Shown here: positions 27,309 through 38,509 of the stretch, in pieces
Position numbering within the stretch: position 1 is the first letter of the stretch
Layout: each line of letters begins with the position of its first letter
Program-made: the position numbers and the translations under genes
Assembly: GCF_002284535.1 (NCBI RefSeq)
Contig: NZ_NPKH01000018.1
Coordinates: forward strand, 10,658 to 74,657
DNA: 64,000 nt
Origin: Mesorhizobium wenxiniae
GTDB taxonomy: Bacteria; Pseudomonadota; Alphaproteobacteria; Rhizobiales; Rhizobiaceae
Reading direction: 5' to 3'
The notes under the pieces: model-generated
What the model saw: the letters and a program-made list of their open reading frames with translations, nothing else
Databases searched by the model: none
Told to the model about the DNA's origin: nothing

Positions 27309-28910
27309 ATGATGAACCGGACAATATCGCGCCGTGCGCTGATGCAATGGGCGCTCGGGGGTGCCGCTGTCTTGCAAGGCATTAGCTGGACGGGGCTTGC
27401 CCAGGCCGCGGCAAATGGCCAGCTGCGGATCGGCATGGCTGCTCCGCCGACGACGCTAGACCCGCATCTGAAGAGCAATGCGCCGAACAACGCGCTTGCC
27501 ACCCACATCTACGACACGCTTGTCATCAACGACGAAAAATCGATCTCCAGACCGGGGCTCGCGACGGCCTGGCGCGTGGTCGACGACACCCGTTGGGAGT
27601 TCGACCTGCGGCCCGACGTGCGCTTCAGCGACGGCGAGCCGCTCACCGTAGACGACATCGTCGTCTCATTCGACCGGGCCAACACCATCGAAAGCACGGC
27701 GTCGTTCCGGACCTACACGCGCAACATCAACTCGATCACCTCGCCCCAACCCGGCAAGCTTCTCATCGAAACCAAACAGCCGGAGCCGCTTCTGCCCAAC
27801 TCCCTCAGTCGCATTCGCATCATCCGCGCCAAGTTCAAGGATACCCCTAGCGATCAGTTCAACAACGGCACCGCGGCGATCGGCACGGGCCCGTATGTGC
27901 TGAAGGAATATGTTTCCGGCAACCGTGTCGCGCTTTCCGCCAATCCAAACTACTGGGGACCGAAGCCTGCTTTGGCGGACGTCGAGCTCCGCATCGTCAC
28001 CGATGCCGGCGCGCGGCTTGCCAACCTGCTCGCCGGCGATCTCGATCTCGTTGAACAGGTGCCCTACGAGGGTGTTGCTCGCGTCCAAAAAGACGAGCGC
28101 TTTCACATCATTCGCGGCGTCTCGAGCCGGGTCGTCTTCTTCTCGTTGGACACTTTCCGGGACGTCACGCCCTTCATCACTGGCAAGGACGGCAAGCCGC
28201 TCGACCGCAACCCGCTGAAGGATCTGCGCGTGCGGCAGGCGCTGTCCATGGCGATCGACCGCAGCGCCATTGTGGAGCGCTTGATGCAGGGCAATGCCAT
28301 TGTCGCTTCGCAGTTTCTGCCTGCCGGCGCCCCGGGCACCTCGGCTGCTATCAAACCCGTTCCATTCGACGCTGCAACAGCCAAGGCCCTGCTCGCCGAG
28401 GCTGGCTACCCCGAGGGCTTCCGACTGACGATCCACGGGCCCAATGATCGTATCGTCAACGATTCGAAGATCGTGCAGGCCGTGGCCCAGATGTTCTCCC
28501 GCATCGGCCTGGAAGTCAGCGTCGAGGTCATGCCCTGGTCGGTTTATGCCGACAAGGCGGATGCCCATGAGTTCAGCATCAATCTGGACTCCTGGGGCGT
28601 CAACACGGGCGAAACCTCGAACCCGATGACAGCGCTGGTCGCGACGCAGAACCCGGATGCCGGTATGGGTATTGCCAATTCGGGCCGCTACTCCAACCCC
28701 GATCTCGATGCCAAATTGGCTGTGGCGAAGCGGACGCTGGACGATGCCAAACGCGAAAAGATGCTCTCGGAGCTCAGCGAGATCGTCTTCAACGACGTCG
28801 CTGTGATTCCGATGCACCACGAGGTCCTCGTCGTGGCTGCCCGGAAGGACCTTCAGTTCACGACGCGGGCCGACCAGTATACGCTGGCGATGAATGCCAA
28901 GACTGTCTAA
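27309..28910 (+). CDS. ABC peptide/glutathione-type binding protein (Tat signal)
   Basis: Family-5 extracellular solute-binding protein of a Dpp/Opp importer, 533 residues from ATG 27309 (an immediately following ATG is equally possible). The N-terminus has a twin-arginine-like leader (ISRRALMQWALGGAAVLQG) ending near AQAAA. Family blocks: PPTTLDPHLKSNAPN, THIYDTLVINDE, ATAWRVVDDTRWEFDLRPDVRFSDGEPLTVDDIV, AAIGTGPYVLKEY, and DLRVRQALSMAIDRSAI. GGAGAGAA precedes the start. Genes for an alpha/beta hydrolase and gamma-glutamyltransferase follow before the permeases, suggesting a gamma-glutamyl or other peptide-like ligand (inference). Confidence 0.92.
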   Translation: MMNRTISRRALMQWALGGAAVLQGISWTGLAQAAANGQLRIGMAAPPTTLDPHLKSNAPNNALATHIYDTLVINDEKSISRPGLATAWRVVDDTRWEFDLRPDVRFSDGEPLTVDDIVVSFDRANTIESTASFRTYTRNINSITSPQPGKLLIETKQPEPLLPNSLSRIRIIRAKFKDTPSDQFNNGTAAIGTGPYVLKEYVSGNRVALSANPNYWGPKPALADVELRIVTDAGARLANLLAGDLDLVEQVPYEGVARVQKDERFHIIRGVSSRVVFFSLDTFRDVTPFITGKDGKPLDRNPLKDLRVRQALSMAIDRSAIVERLMQGNAIVASQFLPAGAPGTSAAIKPVPFDAATAKALLAEAGYPEGFRLTIHGPNDRIVNDSKIVQAVAQMFSRIGLEVSVEVMPWSVYADKADAHEFSINLDSWGVNTGETSNPMTALVATQNPDAGMGIANSGRYSNPDLDAKLAVAKRTLDDAKREKMLSELSEIVFNDVAVIPMHHEVLVVAARKDLQFTTRADQYTLAMNAKTV

Positions 28911-28922
28911 GGAGTTGTAGAC

Positions 28923-29783
28923 TTGACGAGCATCGCCACGGGATCCGTCGCGGATCGCGGTCGCGCTACATACGATCTTGGCGCGACCGCCATCTTTGCT
29001 TCCAAATCAGACCCACGCTTCCACTATTGCCTGTATGTACCGCCCGCGGTTGGGGAAGGCGCCCAAGTCGACCTGCTGGTGGCCGTCCATGGCACTGGCC
29101 GCACCTCGTTCCTGGGTTTCCGCGACGCGTTCGCCGAGTTCGGACGCTGGAACGACTGCGCCATCTTGTGCCCGGTGTTTCCAATGGGCGTTCTCGGCGA
29201 CGACGCTCGCAGCGGATACAAATACATGATCGAGGGCGACATCCGCTACGATCAGGTGCTGCTCGCCATAGTCGAGGAAGTCGTCGCGAAATACCGTCAG
29301 GACTGGACCCGTTTCGCCATGTTCGGATTTTCCGGCGGCGGGCACTTCACCCATCGCTTCGCCATCCTCCATCCCGACAGGCTCTGGGCGGCGTCGATCG
29401 GTGCGCCAGGCTCGGTGACCTTGCTCGATCCCACGCGGGACTGGTGGGTGGGCATTCGCGACCTGGCGGAGAAGTTCGGCATCACCTTCGACGCCACAGC
29501 GCTGGCAAAAGTGCCGGTCCAGATGATCGTCGGCGATGCCGACCTGGAGACCTGGGAAATCACGCATGTCCAAGGCAGCACCCATTGGATGCCGGGCGCC
29601 AACGATGCAGGACAAACGAGGCCGGAACGCCTCAGGACGTTGTGTCGATCGTTCGAGGAAGCCGGTGTGCGCGTACGCTTTGATTTGTTGCCCGGGGTAT
29701 CCCACGAACGCGACGCGGTTCTCGATCCGGTCAAGGATTTCCTGGCCCAGGCGCTCAAGGAACGACGGAACGCCTCAAGATGA
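28923..29783 (+). CDS. Cytoplasmic alpha/beta hydrolase (PHB-depolymerase-like)
   Basis: A 286-residue alpha/beta hydrolase with a TTG start; GGAG lies 8-11 bases upstream and no ATG precedes the conserved core. Oxyanion region VDLLVAVHGTGRT, nucleophile elbow GFSGGGHF with the Ser in the middle, acid candidate in MIVGDADLETWE and the catalytic His likely in PGVSHER. No signal peptide. It resembles esterase D/PHB-depolymerase-type enzymes. Its stop overlaps the gamma-glutamyltransferase start (ATGA). It probably hydrolyses an ester or amide brought in by the transporter. Confidence 0.82.
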   Translation: MTSIATGSVADRGRATYDLGATAIFASKSDPRFHYCLYVPPAVGEGAQVDLLVAVHGTGRTSFLGFRDAFAEFGRWNDCAILCPVFPMGVLGDDARSGYKYMIEGDIRYDQVLLAIVEEVVAKYRQDWTRFAMFGFSGGGHFTHRFAILHPDRLWAASIGAPGSVTLLDPTRDWWVGIRDLAEKFGITFDATALAKVPVQMIVGDADLETWEITHVQGSTHWMPGANDAGQTRPERLRTLCRSFEEAGVRVRFDLLPGVSHERDAVLDPVKDFLAQALKERRNASR

Positions 29784-31390
29784 ACGCAATGATCGTTGCG
29801 CCGCAGCCGGAGGCGGTCGAGGCGGGCGCGCTGGTGCTCAAACGCGGCGGCAACGCCGTCGATGCGGCGATCGCCTGCGCTTTCATGCAAGGCGTCGTCG
29901 ACCCTCAAATGGCCGGCATCGGGGGGTTTGGCTCGATGCAGGTCTACATGCCGCGACGCGGCGTGCATGAGGTGCTTGAATTTTACGCCAGGGCGCCGCT
30001 CAAAGCATCGCCCGAAATGTGGACCGACCTCCTGGTCGGCCAGTCTCGCGATGGCTTCGCCTTTCTGCTGGAAGGCGGCATCAGCGAGATCGGCTACCTC
30101 GCCGTCTGCACGCCGGGCAGTATCAAGGGTTATGCCGAGGCGCTGGCGAGATATGGCACTTTTGAATGGGCCGACGTCGTCGCACCGGCCGCCACGCAGG
30201 CCAGGCGAGGCTTCATGGTCCGCCCGCATGTCCACTGGTATTGGTCGCAGGACGGCGTCGATACCGGCGAAGTGCGGACACTTGACAAGCTGCGCTTCAG
30301 CAACACGGGGCGCGCAATCTATTTTCGCTCTGACGGCACGGTGAAGCTGCCAGGTGACGTCGTCGTCAACACTGATCTCGCTCAAACGCTCGAGCGCATC
30401 GCGGCGGCCGGTCCGGACATTTTCTACAAGGGCGAGATCGCCGAAGAAATTGCCGCCGACATGGCCGCCAACCGAGGTCTCATCGGGACGGATGATCTGG
30501 CGTGCTACGAGCTCTCTACCGCGCAACCGCTCTGGGGCGAGTATCGCGGCTACGATATCGCGACCAGCCCGCCGCCCGCCAGCGGCATATCCATGCTGCA
30601 ATTGCTCCACATCCTCGCGCATTTTGATGTTGGAGCCATGGAGCATGGCGGTGCCGAGCACATCGTCCTGCTGGCAGAGGCGATGAAGCGCATGACCATC
30701 GACAAGGACCGCCACCTCGGCGATCCTGCCTATGTTGACGTGCCGGTCGGGCAGCTGCTGTCCCGCGATTATTGCGGCGGGCTTGCCGCCGAGATCAAGG
30801 CTGGGCTGCGCGCCAGGATCGAGCGCGTCGACGACCGGTCGCCGCGCGAGACGACCCATATTTCGGTGGTCGACCGTGAGGGTAATGCCGTCGCCTTGAC
30901 CCACACGCTGGGAAGTCCGTCGGGGGCGATCACCGATGGCTTGGGTTTCATGTACAACGGAACAATGAGCCGCTTCGACCCAAGGCCGGGCAGGGCCGGA
31001 TCGCTGGCTCCCGGCAAGCGGCGGGCCAGCTCTGCGGCGCCCACCATCGTTTTCAAGGACGACCGGCCCGTGATCGTCATGGGAGCGCCCGGCGGCAGCT
31101 ATATAGCGCCGTCCATGGCGCAGGGCCTGATGAACCTCATTGATTTCGATATGAACATGCCGGAAGCGGTGGCCGCCCCGCGGATCGTGGCGGTGTCGAA
31201 CACAATCGACGTCTCCAACCGCATTCCGCGCTATGTCACTGAAGAAGTCGAGGGCAGGGGCTACGAGGTGAAGCGCTCCTGGCAAAGTTATGCCTTTGCC
31301 GCCCTTCACGGCATCCAGATCGAAGACGGAGTTTGCCGCGGCGGCGCCGATCCGCAGCGCGACGGCATGGCTATTGCGGTGCCGGCGTGA
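29780..31390 (+). CDS. Gamma-glutamyltransferase family protein
   Basis: An Ntn-hydrolase of 536 residues that would cleave gamma-glutamyl bonds after self-processing. Large-subunit motifs: GGNAVDAAIACAFMQGVVDPQMAGIGGFG near residue 25, and PGSIKGYAEAL. The processing Thr is in ETTHISVVDREGNAVALT (Thr about 355), followed by GSPSGAITDGLGFMYNG and the late GAPGGSYIAPSMAQGLMN. There is no signal peptide; the protein begins a few residues before the conserved fold, so it should act in the cytosol, unlike periplasmic E. coli Ggt. The subgroup is closer to gamma-glutamyltransferase-like acylases of metabolic operons. Coupled to the hydrolase upstream by ATGA. Confidence 0.88.
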   Translation: MNAMIVAPQPEAVEAGALVLKRGGNAVDAAIACAFMQGVVDPQMAGIGGFGSMQVYMPRRGVHEVLEFYARAPLKASPEMWTDLLVGQSRDGFAFLLEGGISEIGYLAVCTPGSIKGYAEALARYGTFEWADVVAPAATQARRGFMVRPHVHWYWSQDGVDTGEVRTLDKLRFSNTGRAIYFRSDGTVKLPGDVVVNTDLAQTLERIAAAGPDIFYKGEIAEEIAADMAANRGLIGTDDLACYELSTAQPLWGEYRGYDIATSPPPASGISMLQLLHILAHFDVGAMEHGGAEHIVLLAEAMKRMTIDKDRHLGDPAYVDVPVGQLLSRDYCGGLAAEIKAGLRARIERVDDRSPRETTHISVVDREGNAVALTHTLGSPSGAITDGLGFMYNGTMSRFDPRPGRAGSLAPGKRRASSAAPTIVFKDDRPVIVMGAPGGSYIAPSMAQGLMNLIDFDMNMPEAVAAPRIVAVSNTIDVSNRIPRYVTEEVEGRGYEVKRSWQSYAFAALHGIQIEDGVCRGGADPQRDGMAIAVPA

Positions 31391-31448
31391 TGTGCCGCGC
31401 ACAGACGACCGACGACCCTTTCCGGCAATCAGGCTGCGGAGCGATGCC

Positions 31449-32426
31449 ATGACCGCAGCCGTCGTGCGCCGGCTGCTCCAGGCCGTGATGGTCATGTTAG
31501 CCATGACGGTCATCGTCTTCATCGCGATCAACGTCATCGGCGACCCGGTCGACATCCTGATCTCGCCCGACGCCGATCAGATCGAACGCGCGCGCGTCGT
31601 TCAGGCACTCGGGCTCGACCTGCCGCTTTGGCAGCAGTATCTCCGCTTCCTCTGGGCGGCGCTGCATGGCGACCTTGGCGAGAGCTACGTCTACAACGAG
31701 CCGGCGATCAGGGTGATCCTGGAGCGACTGCCGGCGACGCTCGAGCTGGCCGTCGCTGCCATCCTCATCGCCATCGTCGTCGGCGTGCCGCTCGGGCTTT
31801 ATGCCGGGCTGCGGCCGGACGGCATCTTGACCCGCGTCATCATGACCGTCAGCATCCTCGGCTTCTCGCTGCCGACCTTCTGGGTCGGGCTGGTGCTGAT
31901 CATGTTTTTCGGCGTGCAACTCGGCTGGTTGCCGAGCGGTGGGCGCGGCCAGACCGCCGAACTGTTCGGCGTCCAATGGGCGTTCCTGACCAAAGACGGC
32001 CTTGCCCACCTGATCCTACCGGCGGTGAACCTCGCCTTGTTCGACGCCTGCCTCATTCTACGCCTGACGCGCGCCGGCGTCGCCGAAGTCCTGCCGCTCG
32101 ATTTCGTCAAGTTCGCACGGGCCAAGGGCCTCAAAGAAACGCGCGTGATCGGCGTCCACGTCTCGAAGAACATCATGATCCCGGTGGTGACCATCATCGG
32201 CCTGGAATTCGGCTCGATCGTCGCCTTCTCGGTTGTCACCGAAAGCGTGTTCAGCTGGCCTGGCATGGGCAAGTTGATCATCGACAGCATCAACGTGCTC
32301 GACCGTCCGATCATCACCGCATACCTGATGGCGACCGTCGCCTTCTTCGTCATCATCAATCTCGTCGTCGACCTGACCTATACGGCACTCGACCCGCGGG
32401 TGCGGCTCCAGGGCGAGGGACCGTGA
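31449..32426 (+). CDS. ABC peptide permease (DppB/OppB-like)
   Basis: First membrane subunit, 325 residues from ATG 31449; the open frame extends upstream into the GGT gene but similarity starts here (RRLLQAVMVMLAMTVIVFIAI). Typical DppB features: ALGLDLPLWQQYLRFLWAALHGDLGESY, VPLGLYAGLRPDG, EAA-type loop EVLPLDFVKFARAKGLKETRV, and VTESVFSWPGMGKLIIDSI. It is two bases from the next permease gene. Confidence 0.93.
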   Translation: MTAAVVRRLLQAVMVMLAMTVIVFIAINVIGDPVDILISPDADQIERARVVQALGLDLPLWQQYLRFLWAALHGDLGESYVYNEPAIRVILERLPATLELAVAAILIAIVVGVPLGLYAGLRPDGILTRVIMTVSILGFSLPTFWVGLVLIMFFGVQLGWLPSGGRGQTAELFGVQWAFLTKDGLAHLILPAVNLALFDACLILRLTRAGVAEVLPLDFVKFARAKGLKETRVIGVHVSKNIMIPVVTIIGLEFGSIVAFSVVTESVFSWPGMGKLIIDSINVLDRPIITAYLMATVAFFVIINLVVDLTYTALDPRVRLQGEGP

Positions 32427-32427
32427 G

Positions 32428-33347
32428 ATGAGCGTCGACACCTTGCCGCCGCCGATGCCGGTCGAAGTCGAGAAAGGTGAGGAGGCGCCGTTTCGAGTGC
32501 TCGTGCGGGCATTCTTCCGCTCGCCCGCCGCCGTTACCGGTTTCGTGCTGCTGACCGCGATCATCGGGCTGGCGTTGCTGGCGCCGCTTATAACGCCGCA
32601 AAATCCCTATGACCTGAACCAGCTGGACATCATGGACAGTCGCCTGCCGCCCGGCTCGCAATCGATGACGGGCATGACGTTCTGGCTCGGCACCGACGAC
32701 CAGGGTCGTGACATGCTTTCCGGCATCATCTATGGCCTGCGCATATCGCTCGGCGTCGGCGTCAGCTCGGCGCTTTTCGCAGCGCTGTTCGGCGCCTCGT
32801 TGGGCCTGCTCGCCGCCTATGTGGGCGGTCGGACCGAGACGGCGATCATGCGCATCGTCGATCTGCAACTCTCCTTCCCCTCCATTCTCGTTGCGCTGAT
32901 GATCCTCGCCTTTCTCGGCAAAGGAATCCTCAACGTTGTGCTCGCTCTGGTGATCGTCGAATGGGCGACCTACGCGCGTGCCGCGCGCGGCACGGCGCTG
33001 GTGGAGCGGCGCAAGGAATACATGGAAGCAGCGGAGTCGCTCGCTATTCCACGATGGCGCATTCTGTTCGTCCATCTGCTGCCCAACTGCCTGCCGCCGC
33101 TGATCGTGATCGCGACGGTGCAGGTGGCGCGCGCCATCTCGCTTGAGGCGACCTTGTCCTTCCTTGGCCTGGGTGTGCCGATCACCGAGCCCAGTCTCGG
33201 CCTGCTGGTCGCCAACGGCTACCAGTACATGCTCTCCGGCATGACCTGGATCAGCTTCTATCCGGGCGTAGCGCTGCTGATTACCGTGGTTGCGATCAAT
33301 CTCGTCGGTGATCGGCTGCGCGACGTGCTCAACCCGCGGGGGCGCGA

Positions 33348-33351
<4 letters not shown>
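32428..33351 (+). CDS. ABC peptide permease (DppC/OppC-like)
   Basis: Second membrane subunit, 307 residues. Motifs: HPLGTDDQGRD-like WLGTDDQGRDMLSGIIYGLRISL, GLLAAYVGGRTETAIMRIVDLQLSFPSILVAL, EAA loop YMEAAESLAIPRWRILFVHLLPN, and LEATLSFLGLGVPITEPSLG. It overlaps the first ATPase gene by ATGA. Membrane helix at about 35-55 (VTGFVLLTAIIGLALLAPLI). Confidence 0.94.
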
Positions 33352-34306
<955 letters not shown>

Positions 34307-34310
<4 letters not shown>

Positions 34311-35362
34311 TCTCCTCGACTAAGGTTGCGGCAAACATTCAAAGCTCCTCACCGGGTTCTGGCGGGATGGCGCCGCTGATCGAACTGAACGAGATTTCTC
34401 ACAGCTTCGGCACGCGGCCCGATCTCGCTGCTCGTTTGGCGATCTCGCTCAAATTTGCCAAACCGGCGGCAAGGGTGCAGGCGATCGACGGTGTCAGTCT
34501 CGCCGTTCGCAGGGGTGAGGTTCTGGGCCTCGTTGGCGAGTCGGGATGCGGCAAGTCCACGCTGGGGCGGATCGTCGCCGGCATTGTGTCGCCTACCAGG
34601 GGATCGGTATCGTGGCGCGGCAAGGATATGAAGGCGCTCCCGCCGTCCGAGCGGCGTGAAGCCAAGCTGCGCGTGCAGATGATATTCCAGAACCCCTATG
34701 CCTCGCTCAATCCGCGCCGCAAAGCGGCCGATATCGTCGGCGAGGCCCCGCGCGTTCACGGGCTGGTCGGCGGCGATCTCGGCACCTTTGTCGATGAACA
34801 GTTCCGACGTGCCGGCCTCGATCCGGCGTTGAAGCACCGCTTTCCGCATCAGTTTTCCGGCGGTCAGCGCCAGCGGATCGGCATTGCGCGCGCGCTCGCC
34901 GTGCAGCCGGAATTTCTCGTCTGCGATGAGGCCGTTGCCGCTCTGGACGTCTCGATCCAAGCGCAAATCCTCAATCTCTTCATGGACCTGCGCGAGAGGC
35001 TGAACCTCACCTACCTGTTCATCAGCCACGATCTCGGGGTGGTCGAGCACATCTCCGATCGGGTGGCGATCATGTATCTCGGCCGCATCGTCGAAGAGGC
35101 CCCGTCCGAGGAGATATTTGCCCGGGCCAACCATCCCTACACGCGGGCGCTTCTCGCCGAGGTGCCGCGGATCGAAACCACCAAACGCGGCTTTGCCGCG
35201 ATCAAGGGTGAATTGCCGAGCCCACTCTCGCCGCCGAGCGGCTGTCATTTCCACCCGCGCTGCCCGCACGCGATGCCTCGTTGCCGGACCGAAGCGCCGC
35301 GACTGAAGGTGGTTGCTGCCGGACACAAGAGCGCATGCCACCTCAATGACGCTGCCGTCTGA
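34307..35362 (+). CDS. ABC peptide ATPase (DppF/OppF-like)
   Basis: Second ATPase, 351 residues from the ATGA-overlap start. An N-terminal extension of about 20 Ser/Gly-rich residues precedes the core. Walker A GESGCGKST, Q-loop IFQNPYASLNPR, signature FSGGQRQRIG, Walker B LVCDEAVAALD, His switch FISHDLGVVEH. Note the Walker B has DEAVAALD where DEPVSALD is usual. C-terminal Cys-rich segment SGCHFHPRCPHAMPRC. Completes the importer. Confidence 0.94.
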
Positions 35363-35382
35363 ACGCCTTGGAATTTTTAGAG

Positions 35383-37254
35383 ATGACCGACCTCCAGGCG
35401 TTCCAGTCCGTGACCGATGACATGGTCCTCTGCCGCGACGTCATGGTGACGATGCGCGATGGGGTAAGACTGGCGACCGACATCTACGGACCGGCAAGGG
35501 GAGGCCGCGCGCTGGACCGGCCAGCTCCCGTAATCATTGAGCGGACGCCTTATGGCAAGGCGATGGCGTCGCGCGCCGAGCTCGAGGTCGGTATGACCGA
35601 ACCGATGGATCGCGCGACGGTCGCCGAGCATTTCGTGCGCCATGGTTACATCGTCGTTTATCAGGACTGCCGCGGCCGCTACGGCTCAGAAGGCGAGTTC
35701 GTCAAATATCGCTCCGAAGGTCCGGACGGCTACGACACGCTTGCATGGATCGCAGCCCAGCCCTGGTGCAACGGCCGGATCGGCACCATGGGCCTATCCT
35801 ATGCCGCACATACCCAAATGGCGGCGGCGTGCCTTGCGCCACCGGCTCTTGCTACCATGATCCTTGATTCCGGCGGGTTCTCTAACGCCTTCACTTGCGG
35901 CATCCGCCAAGGTGGCGCGTTCGAGCTGAAGCAGGCGACCTGGGCCTACCGGGAAGCCCGCGAGAGCGCCGTTGCCGCCGGCGACGAGTTGGGCCAAAAG
36001 GCGCTCGAAGCGGAAAACCTGCATCGCTGGTTCGGCAAAATGCCGTGGTCGGAGGGACGTTCGCCGCTCCGCTGGGCTCCGCAATACGAGGCCTATCTGC
36101 TGGCGCAGTGGCGGCACGAGACCTTCGACGATTTCTGGAAGCAGGTCGGCATTCATGCGGCGGGCTTCTACGATGCCATTCCCAACATTCCGATTGCTCT
36201 GATGTCGAGCTGGTTCGACGTCTATGTCCCGACGACGTTCGAGAATCTGGCTGGCCTTGCCAGCAATGGCAAACGGCCGCTCGCCTTGATCATGGGTCCG
36301 GGCTTGCACGGCGATCGTAATCTGACCTTTGCCGGCGACGTCGATTTCGGACCGAACGCTCCGCTCGGCGGCAATGTGGCGGCGAGCTGGCTGGAGTTTC
36401 GTCGCCGCTGGTTCGATCGCTGGCTGAAGAGCGGGCCGGAGGGCGATCTCGACGAGGAGCCGATCCGCCTTTTTGTCATGGGCGGGGGAAAGGGCACGAA
36501 AAACGAAACGGGCCGTATCGATCACGGCGGGCGCTGGATCAAAGCCAAGAATTGGCCGCTGCCGGACGTGACGGAGCAGACCTACTACCTGCACCCCAAC
36601 GGCAGGCTTTCGGAGGCCTTTCCCGCGCCCGACGTCGCCCCGCTAAGCTATAATTTCGATCCAGCCGACCCGGTCCCGACCATTGGCGGCGCGCTGACCA
36701 GCGGTCATCCGATCTTCACTGGGGGCGGCTTCGACCAGAGAGAGGACGAGAGATTCTTCGGCTGCCGCAATTTTGGACTGCCGCTTTCCGCCCGTCTCGA
36801 TGTCCTCTCCTTTGAGACCGAGCCGCTTGCCAACGATCTGACTGTGGTCGGAAGGGTGGCGGTGGATCTCTGGGCGACGACCGATGCAACCGACACCGAC
36901 TTCACCGCGAAGCTGATCGACGTCTATCCACCGAGCGCCGACTATCCGACGGGCTTTGCCCTGAACCTGTCAGACGGGATTTTCCGCTGTCGTTTCCGGC
37001 ATTCGTTCGAAAGAGCCGAGCTCGTGAAAACTGGCGAGATCATGCGGCTTCGCATCGAGTTGTTTGCGACCGCCAATCTGTTCTGTGCCGGCCATCGTCT
37101 GCGGCTGGATATCTCTTCGAGCAATTTTCCGAAGTTCGACGTCAATCCGAATACCGGTGCGCCGGCTGGCCTCGGCCGTAGCCGGCAAGTGGCGCGCAAC
37201 ACGGTTTTTCTCGATGGGACGCGGCCATCGCGGCTGATCGTGGAGAGATTATGA
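35383..37254 (+). CDS. CocE/NonD-family hydrolase (X-Pro dipeptidyl-peptidase-like)
   Basis: A 623-residue serine hydrolase. ATG 35383 has GGAA 10 bases before it; TTG 35368 upstream is less well spaced. N-terminal alpha/beta hydrolase: MRDGVRLATDIYGPA, PVIIERTPYGKAMA, QDCRGRYGSEGEF, nucleophile in TMGLSYAAHTQ, then a helical cap. The C-terminal beta-jelly-roll (about 430-620; DLTVVGRVAVDLWATTDATDTDFTAKLIDVYP, FCAGHRLRLDISSSNFP) is the X-Pro dipeptidyl-peptidase C-terminal domain. No signal peptide. Family members cleave ester or amide bonds such as cocaine, glutaryl-7-ACA or X-Pro peptides. It follows the ABC operon by 20 bases and is likely part of it. Confidence 0.9.
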   Translation: MTDLQAFQSVTDDMVLCRDVMVTMRDGVRLATDIYGPARGGRALDRPAPVIIERTPYGKAMASRAELEVGMTEPMDRATVAEHFVRHGYIVVYQDCRGRYGSEGEFVKYRSEGPDGYDTLAWIAAQPWCNGRIGTMGLSYAAHTQMAAACLAPPALATMILDSGGFSNAFTCGIRQGGAFELKQATWAYREARESAVAAGDELGQKALEAENLHRWFGKMPWSEGRSPLRWAPQYEAYLLAQWRHETFDDFWKQVGIHAAGFYDAIPNIPIALMSSWFDVYVPTTFENLAGLASNGKRPLALIMGPGLHGDRNLTFAGDVDFGPNAPLGGNVAASWLEFRRRWFDRWLKSGPEGDLDEEPIRLFVMGGGKGTKNETGRIDHGGRWIKAKNWPLPDVTEQTYYLHPNGRLSEAFPAPDVAPLSYNFDPADPVPTIGGALTSGHPIFTGGGFDQREDERFFGCRNFGLPLSARLDVLSFETEPLANDLTVVGRVAVDLWATTDATDTDFTAKLIDVYPPSADYPTGFALNLSDGIFRCRFRHSFERAELVKTGEIMRLRIELFATANLFCAGHRLRLDISSSNFPKFDVNPNTGAPAGLGRSRQVARNTVFLDGTRPSRLIVERL

Positions 37255-37324
37255 GCAAATCGGGCGACTCTAAGCCCTGCACAATAAGCTTGCGCAAAGA
37301 TAGGCTGCTGTGGGGGTATGGACC

Positions 37325-38224
37325 TCAGTCGTATCTGGCCAGAAAGCGTCCGACGGCGGCGAGGCAATCGTCCTTCTCCTCGACATGCGGCATGTGGCTG
37401 GAATTCGGGAAGACCATACCTTCGACGTCGGGAATATGATCGAGAAAGGGCTGGACGCAGGCTTCGGTCGCTTCGTCGTAAAATCCGCGGAACGCCAAGG
37501 TCGGCGCCTCGATCAGATGCAGGCGGTCGACGATGGTCCAGTTCCGCATGGTACCGATGACGTGAAATTCATTGGGTCCGTTCATGGTGTGATAAACCGT
37601 CGGATCCGCGTCGATTGCCGCAAATGTCCGGGCGACCTCCGGCGGCGTCGGAAGGACACGGCAGACGTGGCGATCATAGAAGGCTTTGGTTGCCGCAACA
37701 TAATCCGGGTGATCGGTGGTTCCGGCTGCCTCGTGCCGGTCAAGCGCACTTTGCACATCGGCCGGCAGCCCGGCGCGCAATTGCAGCGCGCCATCCACCC
37801 ATAGCGCCATTGAGGCCAGCGAATTGGCCAGGATCAACGCCTTGAGCCCGGCGGGGCGTCGCACGGCATGTTCGGCCGAGAGTATGCCGCCCCAGGATTG
37901 GCCGAGCAGGGCGTAACGGTCGGCAATGCCAATGTGAGCGAGCAGCGCATCGAGTTCGCCCAAAAAGAAATCGACGGTCCAGAAGTCGCCGCCCTTGTCG
38001 GGCAGATGGGTCGATTTGCCGTTACCGATCTGATCGTAGTGGATGACGGCCCGCCCGGTATCGGCAAGCTCCTTGAACGAATCGACATAGTCATGGGTGC
38101 AACCCGGCCCGCCGTGAGCGACGACCAATGGCAACTTGCCCGAGTCGAGATCTCCGATTACGCGGTACCAGGTGCGGTAGCCCTTGTAGTCGCTAAATCC
38201 TTCGGTGGTCGCATGTGCCGTCAC
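37325..38224 (-). CDS. Proline-iminopeptidase-like alpha/beta hydrolase
   Basis: About 299 residues from GTG 38224, chosen because GGAG lies 9-12 bases upstream; a TTG at 38278 would add 18 residues. Family S33 features: VVAHGGPGCTHDYVDSF (HGGPG oxyanion motif), HYDQIGNGKST, nucleophile in LLGQSWGGILS, acid in RGFYDEAT and His near SSHMPHVEE. Removes N-terminal residues, typically proline, from short peptides or their amides. It is convergent with the CocE gene, so it belongs to its own transcription unit, but it fits the peptide theme of this region. Confidence 0.88.
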   Translation of the reverse strand: MTAHATTEGFSDYKGYRTWYRVIGDLDSGKLPLVVAHGGPGCTHDYVDSFKELADTGRAVIHYDQIGNGKSTHLPDKGGDFWTVDFFLGELDALLAHIGIADRYALLGQSWGGILSAEHAVRRPAGLKALILANSLASMALWVDGALQLRAGLPADVQSALDRHEAAGTTDHPDYVAATKAFYDRHVCRVLPTPPEVARTFAAIDADPTVYHTMNGPNEFHVIGTMRNWTIVDRLHLIEAPTLAFRGFYDEATEACVQPFLDHIPDVEGMVFPNSSHMPHVEEKDDCLAAVGRFLARYD

Positions 38225-38509
38225 AGTTCCAAGCTCCGCATGATGGCGCGGCAGGAACCGAGTGACGGACCCTCCCAAGCCTTGTTTGCGGCCGACGGTA
38301 CTAAGCCGCCCGGCGCATTTACAGCTAGCACTATTAATAGGTTTGCCCTGTCAGGATCGGTGGCCTCAGGTGGAGAGCCTCAATGCTCCGGCTCGAAACC
38401 GTCGCCTGGTTGCTTGCCATCATCCAGGCGGCGGAAAAGGCGCGGGAATCTCGTTGGGGGATTGGCATGTGGCGCTTCAACGCCACCCGATAGCCGATAG
38501 GTGCTGGGC

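Noticed and set aside
29297..31555. Minus-strand frame of 752 codons across the hydrolase and GGT genes
   Set aside because: High-GC antisense frame; the plus strand carries catalytic motifs and ATGA overlaps.
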